From: Methanobacteriota archaeon
Lineage (GTDB): Archaea > Halobacteriota > Bog-38 > Methanoflorentales > Methanoflorentaceae
DNA length: 8,329 bases
Assembly: GCA_003170935.1 (NCBI GenBank)
Contig: PMYA01000018.1
Coordinates: 11,349-19,677, forward strand
Reading direction: 5' to 3'
Below the pieces are notes generated by a model, which saw nothing but the letters and a program-made list of their open reading frames with translations, did no database searches and was not told where the DNA came from. Each line of letters starts with the position of its first letter. The first letter of the stretch is position 1. Of this stretch, positions 1 to 6,290 are shown piece by piece. The position numbers were made by a program, and so were the translations under genes.

Positions 1-962
1 AGAATCCCGGTAATGAAGATGATGGATACCGTGTGGTACATGATGATGGCGCCCGTTACGACGATGGCCAACGCGAACTTTCGCTCATCGTTCTTATGCT
101 CTAACAACAGGAAAATCAGGACGACCATGAACAGCGCGACCACGCTTCGCGCGATCGAGCTCATTCCGAACCAGATGAATGACGCGTTCACCGTCAGGAA
201 AAGCGCGGTGAGCAGCGCGATGCGTTTATTGTTGATGAGCTTCCGAGCGAGAAGAAATACGCCTAACGGGAGAAACGCGTAGATAATCCCGTTGAACAGA
301 AACATCGCCTGCCAAACCGGAATGTTCAGGCCGGTCGCTTCATACGCGTAGCTCGTCAAGATATGCCACAACGGGAAAGCCTCGTACGCGGTAAACGCCG
401 CAGTGACGTGGTGCTGCGTCAGGATCGTGTCGACGTAAAAAACGTGTACGGGCACGTCGGTCCGGCCAATGAAGTAGTAGTACTTCAAAGTGACGCCCCA
501 GATAAGACTATTGCCCAGTAGGGTAATCTGCAGCAACACCGCGCTCGTTCGGCTTACGGAGGAAACGTCGAACGCGAGTATTTCGAGGAGAACGATCGTC
601 GCGACGGCCGCGATCAGGAAGTAGTAACCGATAGGCCGAACGTCGTAGAAATAGAGTACGAAAAGCGAGGCGACAAAGAGCACGGCGTAGCCCACGATGA
701 GAAGCGAAAACCTCGCGGAAGACTGCGCGAAACTTTCGCGATAGGCCCTTCGCTTGTAGACCGAATAAATAACCGGGGCCAAGACCATCGGAATGGCCAT
801 GTATAAGCTCAGCAACACGAGGTTGTACTGCTTCAGAAGGAGGGCAACAACCGGGCCCAGGACCCCCGCGGCCGGCAAGAGGACTAAAGCGAGCTTAAGA
901 ATCAGCCGTCGGGGGTCCCTCAATTCGCCCCTCAATGCGGCAAGAAGCTGTGCGAAATCCAT
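1..962 (-). CDS. GT-C-like polytopic membrane protein, N-terminal part (runs off left edge)
   Basis: This is an open frame of 320 complete codons that enters the window edge without a stop, so only the N-terminal part is seen. An in-frame TGA lies 7 codons upstream of the ATG, which fixes the start. The protein begins with a short amphipathic stretch (residues 1-20) and then has about nine or ten hydrophobic segments (roughly 20-43, 47-67, 85-105, 112-131, 140-158, 196-210, 218-238, 247-265, 271-287, 298-318). The loop after the fifth segment carries G-R-T-D-V-P-V-H (166-173) followed by F-P-L-W-H (196-200). This layout, an acidic residue and a histidine in the large outer loop near residue 170, resembles archaeal GT-C glycosyltransferases that use polyprenyl-phosphate sugars for surface glycans. 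The family assignment is by pattern only. It could also be another multi-pass protein of unknown function. Neighbouring deacetylase and nucleotide-sugar genes fit a glycan role. Confidence 0.72.
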   Translation of the reverse strand, partial: MDFAQLLAALRGELRDPRRLILKLALVLLPAAGVLGPVVALLLKQYNLVLLSLYMAIPMVLAPVIYSVYKRRAYRESFAQSSARFSLLIVGYAVLFVASLFVLYFYDVRPIGYYFLIAAVATIVLLEILAFDVSSVSRTSAVLLQITLLGNSLIWGVTLKYYYFIGRTDVPVHVFYVDTILTQHHVTAAFTAYEAFPLWHILTSYAYEATGLNIPVWQAMFLFNGIIYAFLPLGVFLLARKLINNKRIALLTALFLTVNASFIWFGMSSIARSVVALFMVVLIFLLLEHKNDERKFALAIVVTGAIIMYHTVSIIFITGI

Positions 963-1034
963 GGTGAGTCCGTCGACAACTTTTCAGTCGGACGCGCGAT
1001 CGCGACGAGCAGCGCAGTCGTATGTTGTTTCAAA

Positions 1035-1043
1035 CATTATATG
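1035..1043 (-). promoter_or_regulatory. TATA-like box upstream of the GT-C-like gene
   Basis: Read on the minus strand the sequence is CACATATAATG, close to the archaeal TATA consensus. A transcript starting about 25 bases downstream (near 1014) would have a leader of roughly 50 bases before the ATG at 962. This suggests the membrane-protein gene can be transcribed independently of the deacetylase gene 332 bases upstream. It is judged by eye only. Confidence 0.4.
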
Positions 1044-1174
1044 TGCCTTGCTATCCTGTTCCCTGAGATCTGAGAGAGTTAAGGGTGAATCAGCGGCGCG
1101 CTGCTCACGAAAATCGCATCTTCGGGGTCGCCGTGGCCGGGAAGCACGCGCGCCTTCGCTTAGCCTCAATTTCC

Positions 1175-1203
1175 CGGCACGACGTGCCGTTGCACAAGTG
1201 TGC
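1175..1203. repeat. Two adjacent palindromic dyads
   Basis: CGGCACG-A-CGTGCCG at 1175-1189 is a perfect 7-bp inverted repeat around one central base. Two bases later GCACA-AG-TGTGC at 1192-1203 is a perfect 5-bp inverted repeat around two bases. The spacers are too short for good hairpins, so as DNA these are more like binding sites for dimeric proteins. They lie about 130 bases upstream of the TATA-like box of the membrane-protein gene and about 90 bases past the end of the deacetylase gene. No regulator is identified. Confidence 0.45.
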
Positions 1204-1294
1204 CCTTTTGAAACGCGTCCCGAGGGGCAAGCCTTGGACTTTCACTTCGTCAGCATCCGTATGACTTGTGCCGCGAAATCGAAAAGGGGACTCA

Positions 1295-2353
1295 TCAAAA
1301 AGAAACGTTTTTTGAGAACCATTCGGCGATTTCTTCGCCGCTTGTTATCCACGCGCCTTTTTGTGCACAGTACTCGAGAAGGTGCTCGTAGCACGTAGCC
1401 CACGCCTTCCGCAACGGAAAGTCGAATATGTAGTTGTGCCACAGGAGTGTGACTACCCCCGCGTGTCGCTCGACGACGTCGATGACTCGTTTCGCGAGGG
1501 CTAAAGCGGCCTCTTCAGATTTCGCGATCGAAAACAGAGCGCCGTCTTGGATGACAAGCGGTAATTCGAGGATGGGAATGAGCTCACTTCTGTTCAGATC
1601 GTACGGAAAAAACGGGTGACACAATCCGTTTCTAAACCCTACCGCGTCGTTAAATCCGTACGTGGTATCGTACGTGAAGCCGGCGTCAGCCAGGAATCGC
1701 CACGTATCTGGGACAGCAAAGCGCAAGTAATGGTTCCTGTAGCCGACGACTTTCCTGTTCGCTCCGAGCGCGTTTTCGACTCGCGCTTTTTCGTGTCGTA
1801 TCTCATCCACGTCGTCGAACGCGTAGTAGCCACCGTGCACTCCTACTTCCCAGCCTCTATCGACGATCGTTGCGAGATCGTCCCGCACATCTTCGACGTC
1901 GTAGCGAAAACGGTGGATGTCTCGGGGCGAGGCGATGAAATAGAACGACGACTTGGCGCCGTATTTCTCCTCCAAATCCATGACCTTCTCAAAATTGCGG
2001 TACGGGCTAAACTCTTTGCCTTTACGCCTCCACGACAGCGACGTCATGAGGTTGCTCATCTGAGCTGTCAGCCCGTAATACGCCTCCGTAGTCCACGAAT
2101 GTAAACGTGGGGGGTAAACCTCGTCGACGTCGTGCGTGAGACAAACAGCGAATGTCCTGTTCTCACCGTAATCGAATGTTGCCCCGTGTTCAATGAGGTA
2201 CGCTGAGACAGCCGGTTCGGGGATAGCGCTCTTCTTGTCGTGAGTAATCACGGGCGCGTCGTGGCTCGTGAAATCGCTGCCATATTCCTTGCGCGCGGTG
2301 TATAAATCCCACACACGTGCGTCTTGTTTGAGCAGTTCGCAAAGAGCTGTCAT
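1295..2353 (-). CDS. Polysaccharide deacetylase-family protein (NodB/CE4-like)
   Basis: This 352-residue protein has a NodB-type fold by motif order: T-H-D-V-D (73-77, motif 1 with the presumed catalytic and metal aspartates), G-V-H-G-G-Y-Y (171-177, motif 2), G-Y-R-N-H-Y-L-R-F (204-212, motif 3), Y-D-T-T-Y-G-F (228-234) and L-L-W-H-N (303-307, motif 5). Such enzymes remove N- or O-acetyl groups from glycans. The THDVD / HGxY / RNHYLRF pattern matches a known subfamily found in capsule and surface-polysaccharide clusters. Motif 2 lacks the second histidine of the usual H-x-x-x-H, so metal binding may differ. There is no signal peptide or membrane segment, so it is probably cytosolic. It lies 75 bases after the response-regulator gene on the same strand and may be co-transcribed. 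An in-frame TAG three codons upstream bounds the ATG start; the best ribosome-site candidate is a weak AGGCG. Confidence 0.88.
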   Translation of the reverse strand: MTALCELLKQDARVWDLYTARKEYGSDFTSHDAPVITHDKKSAIPEPAVSAYLIEHGATFDYGENRTFAVCLTHDVDEVYPPRLHSWTTEAYYGLTAQMSNLMTSLSWRRKGKEFSPYRNFEKVMDLEEKYGAKSSFYFIASPRDIHRFRYDVEDVRDDLATIVDRGWEVGVHGGYYAFDDVDEIRHEKARVENALGANRKVVGYRNHYLRFAVPDTWRFLADAGFTYDTTYGFNDAVGFRNGLCHPFFPYDLNRSELIPILELPLVIQDGALFSIAKSEEAALALAKRVIDVVERHAGVVTLLWHNYIFDFPLRKAWATCYEHLLEYCAQKGAWITSGEEIAEWFSKNVSF

Positions 2354-2428
2354 GCGTGACGCCTAAAGGGTCCCGACAGCTCGTGGTGCTGCAGCAGCGC
2401 CCTCGAGCGAGTATTCCATGCACCTGCT

Positions 2429-2776
2429 TTAACGCTGGGCAAGTTTTTCCTTCAGAAGCCGAATGAGCGTCTCTGGGTACACCGGCTTCAGAATATAATC
2501 GGCGGCACCGTAATTCATGGACTTTGCCGCGTTTTCCAGAGTTGAGTAGCCGGTCACCATGATCTTGATCATCGTTGGCTGTAGCGCCTGCAGCTTTTCT
2601 AAGAGCCGCGTGCCGTCCATGTCGGGAAGCTTGATGTCCAACAAGCCCACGTCGTACTGCACGTCCTTAGCTTTTCGAATTGCTTCGCCTGCCGTCTCTA
2701 CGGTCTCGACGTCATATCCTTCGGCTGTCAGCAAGTCGCCGAGACTCTCACGAATCATTTGGTCGTCGTCGACCAC
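2429..2776 (-). CDS. Single-domain response regulator (REC only), 5' end uncertain
   Basis: This is a receiver domain with no output domain, 115 residues from the first canonical start (GTG at 2776). Visible residues are the acidic pair D3-D4 in V-D-D-D, the phospho-acceptor D47 in G-L-L-D-I-K-L-P-D, T75 in M-V-T-G-Y and K97 in I-L-K-P. It probably accepts phosphate from a histidine kinase, perhaps the divergent one at 3155-4279, and acts through protein contacts. It is a paralogue of the receiver at 4289-4654: both carry L-L-D-I-x-L-P-D, M-V-T-G-Y-x-T-L-E-N-A and Y-x-L-K-P-V. The start is odd. Residues K-K-I-L that belong to the first beta strand are encoded in frame just upstream of the GTG, but no ATG, GTG or TTG precedes them before a TGA at 2801-2803. 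A non-canonical ACG at 2797 or a frameshift near 2782-2785 would restore a full domain. Confidence 0.88.
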   Translation of the reverse strand: MVDDDQMIRESLGDLLTAEGYDVETVETAGEAIRKAKDVQYDVGLLDIKLPDMDGTRLLEKLQALQPTMIKIMVTGYSTLENAAKSMNYGAADYILKPVYPETLIRLLKEKLAQR

Positions 2777-2928
2777 TAGGATTTTCTTGTGTTCCGTACC
2801 TCAGCCCCCCTTTTTGCCAACGTTGTTTGAGCGTGTCGTCGTTGCAGCGCACGCATCTTCGCACCGTTAGCCGCGCTGCACAAGGCGTTTCCACCCAACA
2901 ACACCGTCAATCTCCGCACGCGCACGGG

Positions 2929-2936
2929 CTATAAAC
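2929..2936 (-). promoter_or_regulatory. TATA-like box, candidate promoter for the regulator-deacetylase pair
   Basis: The minus-strand reading is GTTTATAG. A start about 25 bases downstream would leave a leader of roughly 110-130 bases before the response-regulator gene. The same bases read CTATAAAC on the plus strand, so direction is ambiguous. This is a weak call made because no better TATA-like sequence is visible closer to the gene. Confidence 0.25.
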
Positions 2937-3109
2937 ACACTGTCCCATCCTCGTTGGTAAAGCTGCCGGTTTCTTGCAGGGGTGGGAATCGGGCGTGCGG
3001 ATCTTCCTCGTGCGTCACGCGTTGCCGGCGAAGGATCCGTGGATACTCGATGTGCCACCGTCGCGGGCTCTGTGCCTCCACAGCTTCGCTCGTCCAAGGG
3101 CAAAGGTTG

Positions 3110-3118
3110 TTTTAAGTA
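3110..3118 (+). promoter_or_regulatory. TATA-like box upstream of the kinase gene
   Basis: TTTTAAGTA is preceded by a purine-rich GGCAAAGG that could act as a BRE. A transcript starting about 25 bases downstream would begin near 3138, leaving a leader of about 15 bases before the ATG at 3155. There is no Shine-Dalgarno sequence before this ATG, which fits a short-leader archaeal mRNA. Confidence 0.45.
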
Positions 3119-3154
3119 GGGAACGAATCAACATGGTTTTGACGTTTAGAGACT

Positions 3155-4279
3155 ATGGTGGCAATTCTCGTTGTTGAAGATGAGGCGGTTATCGCGCACG
3201 ACCTTGCACGATTGATAAGGCAGATGGGCCATATCGTCGATATTGCCCATTCAGGCGAAGATGCGCTGCGCAAAGCCGAAGCGAGGCGTCCAGACCTCGT
3301 TGTCATGGATATTGTTCTCCAAGGACAATTGAACGGAATTGAAACTGCGACTGTCCTCAAGGAGAGGCACGCGGTGCCAATCATCTACGCAACCGCGCAC
3401 GGCGATGCAGTCACGTTGGACCGTGTCAAGGCCACCAGACCATTCGGCTACATTCAGAAGCCATTCAAGGAGTCCGAGGTCTATAGTGCCATTGAAATCG
3501 CGCTGTATCTGCACGGGACTGAGCAAGAACTAAAACGGCACGCCGAACAGTTGGAGGCGCTTCTGGAAGAAAAGAGCAGGCAACTTCGAGAGGCAGAGCG
3601 CTTGGCGGTTATCGGAGAGACTGCTGCGCTCCTTGGACACGACCTTCGTAATCCACTGCAAGTGCTTATCAACCTCACCTACATGGTAAAAAAAGCGTTC
3701 AACGCAACCCCCTCGCCCTTTACTAACGACCAGTACAGGCAGCAGGCGTTGGATTTTTGTGCGGCCGCCGAAAAGCAGATCCTTTATTTGGATAAGATCG
3801 TATCCAACGTGCAGGATTACGCGCAAGAAACGCCCCCAAACAAGCGAAGTATTCTCGTTCATGAATTGATTGCTGATGCGCTTTCCAGAGTCATTGTTCC
3901 CGATAACATCACCATCCGCACAAAAATAGATCGTGACGCTGAAAGGCTTAACGGAGATCCATTGCTCTTGTCGCGCGTTTTTGCAAACCTGATTCAAAAT
4001 GCCGCGCAAGCGATGCCGCGCGGCGGACAGGTGAAAATTGCCGCGGTAAAAATGGCACGTCAGCTCGCGATAAGCGTCGCGGACGAAGGAATGGGCATAC
4101 CGAAAGAGGACCTGAAATCTATATTTTGGCCACTCAAAACGAACAAGGCGCAGGGGATGGGGTTTGGGTTGGCCGTATGCGACAGACTCGTCAAAGAACA
4201 CGGCGGACGCATTGAAGTAGACAGCACCGTCGGCAAAGGGTCCACCTTTACCGTACTTCTTCCCCTGGACGCCGAATGA
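3155..4279 (+). CDS. REC-HisKA-HATPase histidine kinase (hybrid kinase with N-terminal receiver)
   Basis: A 374-residue soluble protein with three parts. A receiver spans about 1-120, with E8-D9, phospho-acceptor D52 in V-V-M-D-I, T80 in Y-A-T-A-H-G-D and K102 in Q-K-P-F. A charged probable coiled coil spans about 121-150. The kinase core has an H-box G-H-D-L-R-N-P (H162), N-box N-L-I-Q-N-A-A-Q-A-M (N282), G1 box D-E-G-M-G-I-P (310-316), F-box region around I-F-W-P-L-K (323-328) and G2 box G-M-G-F-G-L-A (334-340). All residues needed for autophosphorylation and phosphotransfer are present. There is no membrane segment and no PAS, GAF or other sensor domain, so its only visible input is phosphorylation of its own receiver by another kinase. 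It is followed after 9 bases by a second receiver gene, a likely partner, and diverges from a third. The ATG is the first in frame that gives a full receiver. Confidence 0.94.
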   Translation: MVAILVVEDEAVIAHDLARLIRQMGHIVDIAHSGEDALRKAEARRPDLVVMDIVLQGQLNGIETATVLKERHAVPIIYATAHGDAVTLDRVKATRPFGYIQKPFKESEVYSAIEIALYLHGTEQELKRHAEQLEALLEEKSRQLREAERLAVIGETAALLGHDLRNPLQVLINLTYMVKKAFNATPSPFTNDQYRQQALDFCAAAEKQILYLDKIVSNVQDYAQETPPNKRSILVHELIADALSRVIVPDNITIRTKIDRDAERLNGDPLLLSRVFANLIQNAAQAMPRGGQVKIAAVKMARQLAISVADEGMGIPKEDLKSIFWPLKTNKAQGMGFGLAVCDRLVKEHGGRIEVDSTVGKGSTFTVLLPLDAE

Positions 4280-4281
4280 GC

Positions 4282-4285
4282 AGGA
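4282..4285 (+). promoter_or_regulatory. Ribosome binding site for the second receiver gene
   Basis: AGGA lies three bases before the ATG at 4289, just after the kinase stop codon at 4277-4279. It is short and close to the start, but it sits where translation would re-initiate after the kinase, supporting a two-gene operon. Confidence 0.4.
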
Positions 4286-4288
4286 CGA

Positions 4289-4654
4289 ATGAGCAAAAAG
4301 AGCATATTGGTCGTCGATGACGATTATGTCATTTTGACGGGCTTCTCAGAGATCTTGACGAATCGCGGATTTCTCGTAAAAACGGCTGCAACAGGGAGCG
4401 CGGCACTTAAAACACTGGAAACTGAAGAAGTTGACCTGATCCTCTTGGATATTCAGCTCCCCGATGCGCAAGGGACAGAACTCCTCGAGCAGATTCAAGA
4501 AATCAAGCCAGAGACCAGAACGATAATGGTTACCGGCTATGCGACGCTCGAAAACGCTACGGAAGCGCTCAACTTTGGTGCAGACGATTATTTGTTGAAA
4601 CCAGTAAACCCCATAGACCTCTTGCAAGCGGTAGAACACGCGCTCACCAGATAA
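4289..4654 (+). CDS. Single-domain response regulator (REC only)
   Basis: A 121-residue stand-alone receiver that starts M-S-K-K-S-I-L-V-V-D-D-D, so its first beta strand is intact. Key residues are D10-D11, phospho-acceptor D54 in L-L-D-I-Q-L-P-D, T82 in M-V-T-G-Y and K104 in L-L-K-P-V. No output domain follows, so it should act as a phosphate carrier in a relay or by binding another protein. It lies 9 bases after the kinase gene and is very probably co-transcribed with it, which makes that kinase the likely phosphodonor (inference). It resembles the minus-strand receiver at 2429-2776 more than the receiver fused to the kinase, so the two stand-alone regulators probably arose by duplication. 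Confidence 0.94.
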   Translation: MSKKSILVVDDDYVILTGFSEILTNRGFLVKTAATGSAALKTLETEEVDLILLDIQLPDAQGTELLEQIQEIKPETRTIMVTGYATLENATEALNFGADDYLLKPVNPIDLLQAVEHALTR

Positions 4655-4760
4655 TTATACGATTGGCTCCCGCGCTGTGTCGAGGTTCTTCACCGCGTTC
4701 ATAAGGCATCCAAAGCTCAGGTACGTGGTTGTGCGCGCGGCGCTGCAGGTGCATTTAGTG

Positions 4761-4780
4761 CGTCAGTTGGTGACGGCTTT
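4761..4780 (+). terminator. Small hairpin followed by TTT between convergent genes
   Basis: CGTCA (4761-4765), a 5-base loop and TGACG (4771-4775) form a perfect 5-bp stem, followed by GCTTT. It lies about 107 bases after the stop of the second receiver gene. The stem is short and the T run minimal, so this is a weak terminator candidate for the plus-strand operon. Confidence 0.25.
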
Positions 4781-4788
4781 CGGTCCTT

Positions 4789-4807
4789 GTGCTCGTGCCG
4801 TGAGCAC
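4789..4807. repeat. 6-bp inverted repeat just past the dehydrogenase gene end
   Basis: GTGCTC (4789-4794) and GAGCAC (4802-4807) are perfectly complementary around a 7-base loop. An overlapping alternative stem pairs CGTGC (4794-4798) with GCACG (4804-4808). It lies 10 bases beyond the stop of the minus-strand dehydrogenase gene, where a 3'-end structure would sit. No T run follows on the minus strand, so a classical terminator is not shown. Confidence 0.35.
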
Positions 4808-4817
4808 GGAATGACGT

Positions 4818-6251
4818 TCAATGCATAACGGGATGATCATTTTTGTCCCCTCTTCCTATGCCCTTGTAAATGAATCCGGATTGAATGAAACGATCGGGAT
4901 CGATGACGTTTCTTCCGTCCACGGCTACCGGATGAGGATGTCCCGTCTCCTTCTTGACCTCCGAAGCGTCCAGTGAACGATACGCATCGTGCCCGGTGAA
5001 GAGCGCTATGGCATCAGCGCCGCTCATGACGTCTTCGAGATCGTGAGAAAGGTTGATGGCTGCATCGACACGAACATACGGATCGTGCACCATAACTCGT
5101 GCGCCCGATTTCACGAGAAGGTCGCGAAATGCCGCGGAAGGCGGATTTCTCGCGTCATCCGAGTTTGGTATAAATGCCCAGCCCAACACGGCAATGCGTG
5201 CGTTATGCAGCGTTTTTCTCACCCGAGCGAGGCCAGCAACGGTGAGGTGATACATATGCGTGGGCATAAAATCATTAACCGTGCGTGCCCGTACGAAAAG
5301 CGAGTTGTCGATGAGCGGATAGTCTGACGCGCGTCCCGAGATCGCGGCTCCTCGAACCAAATGGTAGGTGTCTTTGGTGAGACAGTGCCCCCCCACTCCC
5401 GCGCCTGGAAATAAGACGGCTCGAGTGATCCCTTCTCCTTTTAATGAGGCGATGCCCGAGCGTACCGTATACACGTTCACGCCAATGGCCTCGCAGTACA
5501 AAGCAAGCTCGTTTGCTGCGGCGATTTGAAGGTCTCTAAACGCATTCTCCGCGGTTTTGGTGACTTCTGCCTCTGTGGCGGACATCTCAATAATGGCGCC
5601 CAACGTCAACAGCGGGTTGTAAAGCTCGACGGCTCGCTGCATGCTCGCTGCATCTATACCTCCTACGATTCGATCGTACTCCTGTAGGTTTCGGATCAAT
5701 CGTCCGACCATCACGCGCTCGGGCGCGTGCGCCAGGGCGAAATCCTCACCAGCTACCATGCCTGAAGCTTCTTCCAAGGTCTGGCGAGCCAGTCCCATCG
5801 TCGTACCGGGAGTGACCGTCGATTCGAGTGAGACCAGCGTCCCTTCTGTCATATGCGTGCCGATCTCGTTCAGGCCTGCGACGAGGGGTTCGAAATTGGG
5901 CTCGAGGCGCTTAGCGTCAGCGAAGGGCGTCTGGATCGTTACCGTTACGGCATCACAAGAAGCAATCTTCGAATAATCAGCCGTGCACTTGAACTTCTTA
6001 GCGTCCGTTACTTTTCTGATTAAGGCGTCCAAACCCGGTTCTTCGCCTTTAAGCGGATTTTCGCCTCGATTCAGCATGTCAATTTTGTAGCCCGATGTAC
6101 CTGAATTGCGCTGAAATCCCCACACAAACTCGAAAGCATTTGCGTCAGCAAACAGCATCGCTGAGGGGATACCGACGTAGCCCATGCCAACGACGCCAAT
6201 CGATCGTATGGGGCCTCGTTTCAGGAGCACGCGCGGTAGTCTCTTTCCCAT
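4818..6251 (-). CDS. wecC: Nucleotide-sugar dehydrogenase, UDP-N-acetyl-D-mannosamine dehydrogenase type
   Basis: A 477-residue cytosolic enzyme of the UDP-glucose/UDP-ManNAc dehydrogenase family, which oxidises a UDP-sugar to its uronic acid using two NAD+. Visible are the Rossmann motif G-M-G-Y-V-G (22-27), E-S-T-V-T-P-G-T-T (143-151), H-A-P-E-R-V (175-180), the active-site helix with K232 and N236 in T-K-T-A-E-N-A-F-R-D, the catalytic cysteine C290 in G-V-G-G-H-C-L-T-K-D, and a C-terminal UDP-binding region with L-G-W-A-F-I and D-D-A-R-N-P-P (365-371). The T-A-E-N-x-F-R-D-x-x-I-A-x-A-N-E segment points to the ManNAc branch more than the glucose branch, but the substrate is not proven. The G-F-Q-R-N-S...M-L-N-R-G segment (45-63) marks a subfamily common in archaea. 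The length is slightly above the usual 420-450 because of a basic N-terminal extension of about 16 residues. Product use in surface glycans is inferred from the neighbours. Confidence 0.93.
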   Translation of the reverse strand: MGKRLPRVLLKRGPIRSIGVVGMGYVGIPSAMLFADANAFEFVWGFQRNSGTSGYKIDMLNRGENPLKGEEPGLDALIRKVTDAKKFKCTADYSKIASCDAVTVTIQTPFADAKRLEPNFEPLVAGLNEIGTHMTEGTLVSLESTVTPGTTMGLARQTLEEASGMVAGEDFALAHAPERVMVGRLIRNLQEYDRIVGGIDAASMQRAVELYNPLLTLGAIIEMSATEAEVTKTAENAFRDLQIAAANELALYCEAIGVNVYTVRSGIASLKGEGITRAVLFPGAGVGGHCLTKDTYHLVRGAAISGRASDYPLIDNSLFVRARTVNDFMPTHMYHLTVAGLARVRKTLHNARIAVLGWAFIPNSDDARNPPSAAFRDLLVKSGARVMVHDPYVRVDAAINLSHDLEDVMSGADAIALFTGHDAYRSLDASEVKKETGHPHPVAVDGRNVIDPDRFIQSGFIYKGIGRGDKNDHPVMH

Positions 6252-6290
6252 ATATGTTCGCCACTGCTGAGCTAATCGAGCACTTTCGTT

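Larger units (their letters stand above)
963..1294. other. 332-base gene-free interval between GT-C-like gene and deacetylase gene
   Basis: No convincing gene lies here. The short open frames on both strands are arginine-rich or cysteine-rich, have no recognisable motif, and read through the end of the deacetylase gene or the start of the membrane-protein gene. The interval holds the TATA-like box at 1035-1043 and a pair of adjacent dyads at 1175-1203, reported separately. On the minus strand just after the deacetylase stop there are only short T runs (CTTTT, ATTT), so a terminator is possible but not clear. Confidence 0.6.
2777..3154. other. 378-base divergent intergenic region between the regulator and the kinase
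   Basis: I see no well-supported gene. Frames on both strands are short, arginine- or serine-rich and motif-free. One 26-codon minus-strand frame (2776-2856) overlaps the GTG of the response regulator by one base and is discussed in the findings. The interval holds the kinase promoter candidate at 3110-3118 and a TATA-like sequence at 2929-2936 that could serve either strand. Confidence 0.6.

Noticed and set aside
793..1398. 201-codon plus-strand open frame across the membrane-protein start and deacetylase end
   Set aside because: Arginine- and serine-rich, no motif, antisense to two real genes and the gap between them; a shadow of high-GC coding DNA.
1616..2104. 162-codon plus-strand open frame inside the deacetylase gene
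   Set aside because: Antisense to conserved deacetylase motifs; composition is that of a shadow frame.
3530..4201. 223-codon minus-strand open frame inside the kinase gene
   Set aside because: Fully antisense to a kinase whose catalytic motifs are all intact; no recognisable domain of its own.
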